Of a stretch of DNA of 64,000 nucleotides, positions 39,004 through 47,395 are shown piece after piece (position 1 is the stretch's first letter; each line of letters begins with the position of its first letter). The notes beneath the pieces are model-generated. The model was given only the letters and a program-made list of their open reading frames with translations, did not search any database and was not told the origin of the DNA. The position numbers were made by a program, and so were the translations under genes. Origin of the DNA: Ustilago trichophora (taxonomy: Eukaryota; Basidiomycota; Ustilaginomycetes; Ustilaginales; Ustilaginaceae); assembly GCA_900323505.1 (NCBI GenBank), contig OOIN01000006.1:124001-188000 (forward strand), given 5' to 3'.

Positions 39004-41865
39004 ATGTCCGGTCTCATGTACGACGGTCCATCGACCTCAGACAAGCCGGACCTCGGCTTGGACAGCGGCGCTGAAAGCTCCTTCTGCCAGTTCTTCAAGT
39101 CGATGCCCACACCTTCTCCAGGTACACTGCGCCTCTTTGACCGCTCCGACTTCTACTCAGCACACGGAGATGATGCTATCCTCATCGCCAACCTTGTCTT
39201 CAAGACGCACTCTGCACTCAAATACCTCGGCAGCGGTGGCAAGGATAAAGGCCTACCTTCCATCACACTCAGCGTTGCAGCAGCCAAGAACTTTCTGCGA
39301 GAAGCACTCACTTCGCGTCAGATGCGCGTCGAGATCTACAGCAATGCGGGCGGAAAGCGCAACAATCAATGGTCCATCATCAAACAGGCATCTCCAGGCA
39401 ATCTTCAGCAGATGGAAGACATGATCTTTGTCAATGCCGACATTATCAGCTCGCCCATCGTCATGGCGCTCAAGATGACCACAAAGGATGGTGTCAAGAC
39501 CGTCGGCGCTGCCTTTGCCGATGCTACCAATCGCGAGCTCTGTGTAGCAGAATACGCAGAGAACGATCTCTTCAGCAATACCGAGTCCCTCATCATTCAG
39601 CTCGGCGTCAAAGAGTGCATTCTTCCCAAGGACGACAAGGGTGCCGATGTCGACCTCAAAAAGTTGAAGGACGTCATTGATCGTTGTGGCGTCGTCATGT
39701 TCGACAACAAGCGCGCAGACTTTTCAGGAAAGAACATCGAACAAGACATGCGTCGACTGCTCAATGAGGCATCTTCCGGCATCACCATCCCTGAGCTTGA
39801 TCTCAAGGTCGCAATGGGTGCCGCTTCCGCGCTCATCTCCTACCTCGCCCTCCTCACAGACGAGTCCAACTTTGGTCAGTACGGTATTCGCACTCACGAC
39901 CTCTCACAATATCTCCGCCTCGACAACTCGGCACTGCGCGCACTCAACCTCTTCCCTGAGCCTGGCCAGACGGGCTCCAGCAAGAATACCAGCGTATTCG
40001 GCCTCCTGAACCGCTGCCGAACTGGTCAGGGACAGCGTCTGCTCGGACAGTGGCTCAAGCAGCCTCTAGTTAACGTACACGCAATCAAAGAGAGACAAGA
40101 CCTCGTCGAGCTCTTTGTATCCGACAATCACACGCTTCAAGTCATTCAGCAGGACTATCTCAAGCTCATGCCAGACATGCATCGCATCAGCAAGCGTTTC
40201 CAGAAAGGCGTCGCGACGTTGGAAGATGTGGTCCGCGTCTACCAAGCAGTGTTGAGGCTGCCAAAGCTCATCGAGACGCTCACCGACATGGACACTCCCT
40301 CCGAGGCGCACACCAAGTTGCTCCGAACCACCTACATCGAGCCTTTGCAAACGCACGATTCGGCCCTGGCCAAGTTCAACGAGCTCGTAGAGGCCACCAT
40401 CGACCTCAACGAGCTTGCACAGCACAACTTTGTCATCAAGCCCGACTTTGACGACAATCTACGACAGATCAAAGAGGCGCTGGATGAAACACGCGACAAG
40501 CTCGACGAACAGCATCGTTTGGCAGGCAAAGAGCTGCGCATGGATACAGAGAAGAAGCTGCACCTCGAGAATCACCACGTGTACGGCTACTGCCTGCGAG
40601 TGACACGTACCGATGCTGGACTGGTGCGCAACAAGAAGGGCTATTCGGACATTGCCACGGTGAAAGGTGGTCTCTACTTTACCAACGAAGCGCTGCGCGA
40701 TCTGGGTAACGACTTTAAGGACTTGTCGGAGCGCTACAGCCGTTCGCAGAGCGGTTTGGTCAAGGAAGTCATTCAGATTGCCTCGTCCTACTGCCCACCC
40801 TTGGAGAAGCTCAATGTGGTGTTGGCACACCTGGACGTCATCGTAAGCTTTGCCCACGTCTCGGACAGTGCGCCCATCCCATACGTCAAACCCCAAGTGA
40901 GCGAGAACGGCACCAACGCAGATGTCGATCTGCGCGAAGCAAGACATCCCTGTCTCGAAGTGATGGACGACATCAACTTTATCCCCAACGACACCGAGAT
41001 GGTGCGTGGCAAGTCCGAGTTCCTAGTCATCACGGGACCCAACATGGGCGGCAAGTCGACCTACATCCGCCAAGTTGGCATCATCGCCCTTATGGCCCAA
41101 GTTGGATGTTTCGTACCCGCCGCTGCAGGCGCCAAGCTGCCCGTATTTGACTGCATCCTTGCGCGTGTCGGTGCAGGCGACTCTCAACTCAAGGGAGTTT
41201 CCACCTTTATGGCCGAGATGCTGGAAACGGCTACGATCCTGAAGACGGCCACGGCAGACTCGCTCATCATCATTGACGAGCTAGGACGCGGTACTTCTAC
41301 ATATGACGGCTTCGGCCTTGCCTGGGCCATCTCGGAATGGATCGCCACCAATGTGCGCTGCAAATGTCTGTTCGCGACGCATTTCCACGAACTCACCAAC
41401 CTGGCTTCGCAACAGGAGCACGTGCTCAACCTTCACGTTGTGGCGCACGTCGAGCAGAAGGCGGGCGGCTCGAGGCAGGATCGCGACATTACTCTGCTGT
41501 ACAAGGTTGAGCCAGGGATTAGCGACCAGAGTCTCGGTATCAACGTGGCGGAACTGGCCAATTTCCCACCTTCGGTGATCGCGCTGGCCAAGAGGAAAGC
41601 GGAGGAGCTGGAGGACTACGATGAGGATGAGGCGAGCAGGGGCGTGCTTGACAGCTTGCCGGAGGATGTGACCAAGGAAGGAGCCGCACTGATTGACGAG
41701 TTCCTCAAGACGTGGGCGGCGAGGAGTGGAGGTGAGGCCGGGATGAAACGCGCCAAGACGGCAGATCCAAAGGAAGAGCTGCAGGAACTCAAGAAGGTCG
41801 TTGACGAGTTCCGACCGAGGATCCAGGCAAACGCATGGGCTGCAAAGGTTCTCGAGAGCTTTTGA
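39004..41865 (+). CDS. MSH2: MSH2, DNA mismatch repair ATPase
   Basis: Common subunit of MutS-alpha (with Msh6) and MutS-beta (with Msh3), which recognise base mismatches and insertion loops in the nucleus. A single exon of 953 aa is close to the yeast length (964). The N-terminal mismatch-binding domain starts with FKSMPTPSPGTLRLFDRSDF. The connector, lever and clamp regions follow, with LGQWLKQPL at about 350. The ATPase domain shows Walker A GPNMGGKSTYIRQ (from about residue 678), GAGDSQLKGVSTFMAEM, Walker B SLIIIDELGRGTSTYDG (about 754-770) and the switch His in FATHFHELT. The C-terminal helix-turn-helix region contains GISDQSLGINVAELANFP. All catalytic motifs are intact. The ATG at 39004 is the family start. 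Confidence 0.97.
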   Translation: MSGLMYDGPSTSDKPDLGLDSGAESSFCQFFKSMPTPSPGTLRLFDRSDFYSAHGDDAILIANLVFKTHSALKYLGSGGKDKGLPSITLSVAAAKNFLREALTSRQMRVEIYSNAGGKRNNQWSIIKQASPGNLQQMEDMIFVNADIISSPIVMALKMTTKDGVKTVGAAFADATNRELCVAEYAENDLFSNTESLIIQLGVKECILPKDDKGADVDLKKLKDVIDRCGVVMFDNKRADFSGKNIEQDMRRLLNEASSGITIPELDLKVAMGAASALISYLALLTDESNFGQYGIRTHDLSQYLRLDNSALRALNLFPEPGQTGSSKNTSVFGLLNRCRTGQGQRLLGQWLKQPLVNVHAIKERQDLVELFVSDNHTLQVIQQDYLKLMPDMHRISKRFQKGVATLEDVVRVYQAVLRLPKLIETLTDMDTPSEAHTKLLRTTYIEPLQTHDSALAKFNELVEATIDLNELAQHNFVIKPDFDDNLRQIKEALDETRDKLDEQHRLAGKELRMDTEKKLHLENHHVYGYCLRVTRTDAGLVRNKKGYSDIATVKGGLYFTNEALRDLGNDFKDLSERYSRSQSGLVKEVIQIASSYCPPLEKLNVVLAHLDVIVSFAHVSDSAPIPYVKPQVSENGTNADVDLREARHPCLEVMDDINFIPNDTEMVRGKSEFLVITGPNMGGKSTYIRQVGIIALMAQVGCFVPAAAGAKLPVFDCILARVGAGDSQLKGVSTFMAEMLETATILKTATADSLIIIDELGRGTSTYDGFGLAWAISEWIATNVRCKCLFATHFHELTNLASQQEHVLNLHVVAHVEQKAGGSRQDRDITLLYKVEPGISDQSLGINVAELANFPPSVIALAKRKAEELEDYDEDEASRGVLDSLPEDVTKEGAALIDEFLKTWAARSGGEAGMKRAKTADPKEELQELKKVVDEFRPRIQANAWAAKVLESF

Positions 41866-42921
41866 GCGCTGGCTAGAGTAGATGTGTTTGATACCAGTTG
41901 ATAAGTTTGTTGCAATGCACTTTCTCTTTTTTTACTTTCTGCTTTGCGACTGCTGTAGCAGCATGATGACCCTGCAGATGATACAAAAAGCGTTCCTGTT
42001 TGAACAAGGTTCACTCCAGCAGGTCTGTGCCACTTTTTCTCGGAGCAGACGGATGCCAAGAACTTGCCTTGAGCGCTACTGCTCTACTCGGCGGGGAATG
42101 ATGAGCCCACGTTGTTGGTATCTCATGCCTCTCGAAGGAAAAGCAGTGCAGCGACACGGATGCTCGGAAGGCGCTGTACAACATTTACGTTGCGCACACG
42201 CCTCTTGTCCTTGTTGAAGCTAGCTCTGCAACGGGGGGAAGGGGATGACATCTGAGTTGACTGAGTGTAGATTTCTCTCCGTTCCGCACGACCGCAGGTT
42301 CTTTGAGACAAATTGGACGAAACGTGGACAGCCCAGAGTAGAAAGTGCAGCCGCGCTTTGCGTATGCAACCGGATCGCACCGCAGGCTCACGCTCATGCT
42401 CACGCTCTTCTCCGAACTTTGCTCTTTTTGTAGCCATCTTAGAAGCGAGAGTTGTTTAGAACAAGCGAGGCGTATCGTGCTGAGACTGAAATTTTCAACT
42501 GTCCAACTCGGCGCGTTGCCTTCCGACCACAAATAAAATTGAAAGCTTGAAAATAGGCGCCGATTTATGCATGTCAACTCTTCTTACCCCACTTTCATCC
42601 CTCTATCACTGTATACTGCGTGGGTATTGATTGGTTGGTCATGCACGATAGCAGGAACGTGTGTGTGTGTCAATAAGTTACAGGTAGACAAATCGGCACT
42701 TCGCTGTCCTGAGCTACTGTAGTTCGAGAGCAGGAACGAGGGATCATCCTTTTTAGCCGAGCGCAACGCGCTCTTCCTCCTTCTTGTCTGAGCTTTCGAG
42801 GACCCTTGAGAAGAACTCCTTCCGGGCAAGGAGAGGGGGAAACCGACTTTTTGACATATAAGCAGAGCCCATCATAGCCTTCATCCGTCTCTGTCTACCC
42901 CAACCATCCATCCCTAGCAAA
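41866..42921. other. Intergenic region before the RNase T2 gene
   Basis: About 1.05 kb with no gene seen. A TATAAG at 42857-42862 lies 60-65 bp upstream of the RNase T2 ATG and is a good TATA-box candidate. A short GT repeat occurs near 42660. Confidence 0.6.
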
Positions 42922-43818
42922 ATGAAGTTCACCACCGCCACCCTGGCCCTTTTGGCCGTAGCCACCACCTCGGTCACCGCCGATTCTCCTTTCGGCGACC
43001 TGGCCCAGCTTGGTAATACGATCAAGAACAAGGGTCAAGAGATTGCCGCGTGTGCCAAGGCCTCCAGTCAGCTCTCTTGCCATGCCAAGTACGACATCCC
43101 CGCCTCTTCCTCTGCCAACTGCTGTTTCAACGGTGCTCTCGTTGACGGCGGCAAGCAGAGTGGATTGATCCTCAGCACCCAGTTCTGGACCACCAACGCC
43201 GTCGATACCGCCAACAACGGTCCCAAGGACTCGACCACCATCCACGGTCTCTGGCCCGATTACTGCGATGGAACCTATCCGCAATTCTGCTCCTCGGTCT
43301 CTGGCATTCCCGAGTACACCGGTGAACAGATCGAGGCCGTCATGCAAAAGTACGATCCCGCGCTCTACGCCTACTACGCCAAGTTCTTCAAGGACCTCAA
43401 CGGAGATAGCGCCTCCTTCCTCTCTCACGAGTACAACAAGCACGGTACCTGCTACACTACCATGCGTCCTTCGTGCCAGCCTCAACTTCCCTGGATCAGT
43501 CAGCCAGACTACGCCGTCCTCAACTACTTCCGTCAGATCGCTCACAAATTCCAGGAACGTCCCACTTACAACTTCCTCGAATCTGCAGGCATCATCCCCT
43601 CCTCCACCAAAAACTACACCCTCGCCGAAGTCCAATCCACCCTCAAGAACTTCCACGGCGCAACACCTTTCGTGGGCTGCAACAGGAAGGGAGAGATGAA
43701 CGAGTTCTGGTATTTCTGGGGAACTCGAGGTAGCGTCAACTTTGGTCTCTATCAACCTGTCGAGAGCACCACCAAGTCAACTTGCCCCCAGAGCTTGAGG
43801 TATCTGCCCAAGCCTTAA
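42922..43818 (+). CDS. Secreted ribonuclease T2
   Basis: Secreted endoribonuclease that cleaves single-stranded RNA through 2',3'-cyclic intermediates. Single exon, 298 aa. A signal peptide spans residues 1 to about 20 (Lys followed by a Leu/Ala/Val core, cut near VTA|DS). The two catalytic segments are present: STTIHGLWPDYCDG (about 105-118) and SHEYNKHGTC (about 167-176), each with its active-site His, plus the Cys residues that form family disulphides. Length is typical for fungal T2 enzymes. A TATA box and strong ATG context suggest regulated, possibly high, expression. In smut fungi secreted T2 nucleases are known to digest extracellular RNA for use as a nutrient during infection; that role here is inferred. 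Confidence 0.95.
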   Translation: MKFTTATLALLAVATTSVTADSPFGDLAQLGNTIKNKGQEIAACAKASSQLSCHAKYDIPASSSANCCFNGALVDGGKQSGLILSTQFWTTNAVDTANNGPKDSTTIHGLWPDYCDGTYPQFCSSVSGIPEYTGEQIEAVMQKYDPALYAYYAKFFKDLNGDSASFLSHEYNKHGTCYTTMRPSCQPQLPWISQPDYAVLNYFRQIAHKFQERPTYNFLESAGIIPSSTKNYTLAEVQSTLKNFHGATPFVGCNRKGEMNEFWYFWGTRGSVNFGLYQPVESTTKSTCPQSLRYLPKP

Positions 43819-44269
43819 GCTTGCGCGTAGGTCGCGTTTGTAGGGTCTGCAACTCCCTCGCAATGTTACGCTGTTTGTCTCACAACAAGAGTCTCTCGCC
43901 GTGTGTCGACGTGTGAGTGTGCTGCGTGCTGTGTTGAGAATCTAGCAAAGAGGCTGTGTACTGAGTGTGAGCGTTTGGAATGGCGCGACACGTTCGACGC
44001 CTTCTTTCAGGTCCTTCGTGCCGTTATTTCCACCCGCGCCAAGCAATCACACAGATCAATCTCGCAAACCATTCGCATTAAGATAAACAAACCATTTCGC
44101 ATTCGAAGGGGAAAAAGTACAGAACAAATTTCAAGAAGCTTTAGCGCAAGAGAGGAGCGGGATTCGCCTCAGAAGAGTATCGCGAGTCGCTGGAAAGGGG
44201 AAAAATGATTTAATTTTTGTGGGGGGGGGGGGGGGGGGGGGGGGGGAAGAAGCATCACAGCTAATTGAT
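43819..44269. other. Convergent 3' region with G26 tract
   Basis: About 450 bp between the ends of the RNase T2 and subtilase genes; no gene seen. It contains the G26 homopolymer and otherwise probable 3' UTRs. Confidence 0.6.
44221..44246. repeat. G26 homopolymer
   Basis: Twenty-six uninterrupted G on the plus strand, starting about 24 bp beyond the subtilase stop codon, so a C26 tract in that gene's 3' UTR. A run this long can form G-quadruplexes on the G strand and is prone to length change. The true length is uncertain. Confidence 0.85.
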
Positions 44270-47200
44270 TTAAGCAGTGATGGTGAAAGCGTGCGAGAGG
44301 TAGCTCTCGTAGTCGCTCTCGAGGGATCCTTCGGTCAGAACCCGCTGAGCGCGAAGGAGAACCTTGTAAGTTCCCGGGGTGAGGGTGGTGCTTCCGTTCT
44401 GGGGCAAGGCGAGCTGCGGGGTGATGAGCTGGACGTTGTACGAGTAATCTGCCAACTGGCCGGTGGCAGAGTTTCGGCCGTTCCAGTAGCCGTTTCCGAG
44501 CATGCCGACCGTCTTGATGTCGGCGAATTTGGCACCGGTGCTAGGCTGGGGCTGGGGCTTGGGTGCGGGTGCGGGAGCAGGGCCAGTGCCGGGGGGTCCA
44601 GGACGGGGAGCAGGACCGTTACCCTTACCAGGAGCAGGACCAGGACCAGGAGGACCAGGCTTGGGCTTAGGTGCACCAGGAACAGGCATAGGCTGAGTCT
44701 CCTTCTGTCCATTCAACTGGCGACGGTGGTGAACGAACCTCTTGTGGTTAGCAGCAGCCTTCGTCGTCGAAGCCTTGCTGTTGAACGATCCATCCACATT
44801 GTAAGTGGGCTGGAAGTCGATTGTCGAGTTAACGATATCAATCTGAACGTAAGGGGTACCGTAGTTGAACCTGTAGACAAACTGAGGCCAGTTGGCAACG
44901 TTCTTAAGGCTGTAGCTCTGGTTGTCATCCTCAATGTACGTGTTTCCATCGGCACTGGCGAGGACGGGCAATCCGACACCAAACAGCTCGTTGGTGTTGT
45001 CCAACACCTGCGTCTTGGAAGTATCGGCCTTGTAACCACCATAGGCGATATTGGCAGCGCTGTAACCGGAAGACTGCGGCTCGAGGTGGATCAAACCAGA
45101 GTAGAACGGAAGCTTGTCGGTACGAACATTCTCAGGTGGCGTGAAGGTGGCCGTGAACTTGGCAGTGCCCTTGGGGGGTACGACAATGTTGGACTTGCTA
45201 AACTTGACCGAAGCGTAGTTGGCCGAAAGAGGAACGGGGCCGAGGTTGAAGAAGATCGAGTTGTCTTCCTGCGACTGGGCGGTTCCTACGGGGAGGTGCG
45301 AGAGGGTGTATGCGAGAGGCTTGTTACCCAAATTCTGGACCGTGATGGTCTGGGAACCGTTGAAGAACTTGGTGTCGTTGAGCTCGATAACAGAAGGGCT
45401 GAGGACAATCTGCTGGTAGAGTGCCTTGTTGATGTCAACAAGACCGGTACCTTGCTTAGCGACGGTCTCCAGAAGCGAGTTGTCGCCAGTGGCGTTCTTG
45501 AGCGGGTTGGCAGTGTTGGCAAAGATACTGTTCAACGTCTCGGGCGACATCTTTCCACGAGCCGATTGGAAAACGGCAATGGAACCCGACATGAAAGGGG
45601 TAGCCATCGAAGTACCAGACAGGATAGCGTAGGCACCTTTAGCAATCGGGTAGGTACTCAAGATGTTTCCACCGGGAGCAGAGGTGGTAGGCGAGTCAAG
45701 ACGGTTCTCGTAAGTGGGACCGTAGGTGGAGAAGGAGCTCATGAGACCACCGGTAGCCTTGTCAGCGATGGTGGCGAGGGCAGTGTTGCTGAAATCGAGC
45801 GAAAGCTTGACGCCGTTGTTGATCTGCTGCTTGAGGTAGAGACCGTCGTCACGGGTCATGGCTGCGGCCTGCTGGCCCTCGACGTCGGTCTCGACGTAGG
45901 TGACGGAAGCGAGCGAGTTGTAGATGATGACGTACTTGGCACCCTTAGCAGCGACGTTGGCGAACTTGGTGGCGAACAAGCAGGTACCACGACCGACGAG
46001 AACCACCTTGTTGGAAAGGTCAGGCGTAGAATCGGGCAAAGGAGAGCAAGCATCATCGGTGACGGTAAGGCTCGAAGAGGTAGGGTAAACCTCGAGGATC
46101 TTGGACTGACCATCGGCAAAGGTGAAGGGGGAACCTTTGAGGTAGGTGACGTTCTTTCGGTCGAGGGTGTTGGGGACAATGTCTGCGGTGATGCCGGTCA
46201 GATCGGTGTTCTGGACGGAACCAACGCTCATAACGTGGTCACCCGAGGCAGGCGAAGAGGCGTAAGCCATACCGTACGATCCCGAGTTGGACTGAGCGAT
46301 AGCAAGAGGAGTACCAAGGCTTGCGATACGAGAAGCGACAGCCGACGAAGGAGCCTCGCTCCAACCACCTGGACCACCGAGCGAGAGACTGAGTACGTCA
46401 CAACCGTCAAAGTAAGCCCTCTGGAGAGCAGCGATGATAATGTCGTCAGGAGTGCTACCCGTGCAACCAAAGACGCGGTAAGCGCGGATCTTTGCGTGCG
46501 GAGCAACACCGGTGAAGCCGAGGGTGGTGTCGTTAGCAGCGACGGTACCAGCAACGTGAGTTCCGTGACCGTTGCAGTCGAAAGGGTTGGGAGAGGCGAC
46601 GGGAGTGTTGGTACCGTTGAAAGCATCATCGACGAAAGCGTAACCACCCTCGATGAGGCATCCGGCGCCGAAGCAAGGCTTGTTACCCGGCTTACCACCA
46701 AGACCAGGGTGAGTGTAGTCGACACCAGTGTCGATGATACCCACCACCTGACCTTTGCCGAGGAATCCATTGGCGTGAACCTTGTCGACACCGGTCATGA
46801 CATGAGGCGAAAAGGTGTCTGTGTAACCCTGCTCTGCATTCTTGGGTTGATCACGGCGCTTCTTTCTACTAAGACCGGCAGCAACACCAGCGCCATCCTT
46901 ACCGGTAGCAGCCTTGACGAACTCGGACGAGACCGTAGTCGGCTCATACGCAGGGACGGTGTGAAGCGTGGTACGGTACACCTTCTTTACACCGGGAGCC
47001 GAAACGAGCGACTGGTAATCGTCCTCGTTGTCGAGTACGACCGACATGCCGACGAACGTGGCGGGGTCATTGTACTCGAAGCGGGTCTTGTAAGCCTTTC
47101 CACGTTTTGCAAGGTGGTCGTGAACTTCTGCGTGCGGGTTGTCGCGTTTGCCGGATTTGGAAGCCGAAGATTCGAGCTCGACGATGTAGCCTCGAGGGAG

Positions 47201-47395
47201 GTAGTTGATCTTTTCGAGCTGGGCGACTTTGCCACGGCTGTTCTTGAGGGTGGGAGGGGCGTTGGGGGCAACGACGGGGCCCTGAAGGGGCTTGGGTCCA
47301 GCAGCAACGGCGGGAGAGTTGGCAGCTTGGACCGAACCGCCGAGAAGCAGCAGTCCAGCACTGGCTGCAGCAGCAGCGAGGGAGAGGAACTTCAT
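44270..47395 (-). CDS. Secreted subtilisin-like serine protease with Pro/Gly-rich insert
   Basis: Secreted S8 family endopeptidase of the Vpr/pyrolysin-like type; single exon, 1,041 aa. A signal peptide (1 to about 24) precedes an I9-type inhibitor propeptide (about 70-160). A dibasic SRKKRR near 180 may be a Kex2 cleavage point. The catalytic triad is complete: Asp in GIIDTGVDYTHP (about 222), His in GHGTHVAG (about 280), Ser in GTSMATP (about 596). A protease-associated domain is inserted between His and Ser (VGRGTCLFATKF to YVIIYNS). The C-terminal Fn3-like region is interrupted at about 885-950 by a Pro/Gly/Ala/Lys-rich insert preceded by KR and HRR dibasic sites. Start at the ATG opening the signal peptide. 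It probably degrades host or environmental protein. Confidence 0.94.
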   Translation of the reverse strand: MKFLSLAAAAASAGLLLLGGSVQAANSPAVAAGPKPLQGPVVAPNAPPTLKNSRGKVAQLEKINYLPRGYIVELESSASKSGKRDNPHAEVHDHLAKRGKAYKTRFEYNDPATFVGMSVVLDNEDDYQSLVSAPGVKKVYRTTLHTVPAYEPTTVSSEFVKAATGKDGAGVAAGLSRKKRRDQPKNAEQGYTDTFSPHVMTGVDKVHANGFLGKGQVVGIIDTGVDYTHPGLGGKPGNKPCFGAGCLIEGGYAFVDDAFNGTNTPVASPNPFDCNGHGTHVAGTVAANDTTLGFTGVAPHAKIRAYRVFGCTGSTPDDIIIAALQRAYFDGCDVLSLSLGGPGGWSEAPSSAVASRIASLGTPLAIAQSNSGSYGMAYASSPASGDHVMSVGSVQNTDLTGITADIVPNTLDRKNVTYLKGSPFTFADGQSKILEVYPTSSSLTVTDDACSPLPDSTPDLSNKVVLVGRGTCLFATKFANVAAKGAKYVIIYNSLASVTYVETDVEGQQAAAMTRDDGLYLKQQINNGVKLSLDFSNTALATIADKATGGLMSSFSTYGPTYENRLDSPTTSAPGGNILSTYPIAKGAYAILSGTSMATPFMSGSIAVFQSARGKMSPETLNSIFANTANPLKNATGDNSLLETVAKQGTGLVDINKALYQQIVLSPSVIELNDTKFFNGSQTITVQNLGNKPLAYTLSHLPVGTAQSQEDNSIFFNLGPVPLSANYASVKFSKSNIVVPPKGTAKFTATFTPPENVRTDKLPFYSGLIHLEPQSSGYSAANIAYGGYKADTSKTQVLDNTNELFGVGLPVLASADGNTYIEDDNQSYSLKNVANWPQFVYRFNYGTPYVQIDIVNSTIDFQPTYNVDGSFNSKASTTKAAANHKRFVHHRRQLNGQKETQPMPVPGAPKPKPGPPGPGPAPGKGNGPAPRPGPPGTGPAPAPAPKPQPQPSTGAKFADIKTVGMLGNGYWNGRNSATGQLADYSYNVQLITPQLALPQNGSTTLTPGTYKVLLRAQRVLTEGSLESDYESYLSHAFTITA

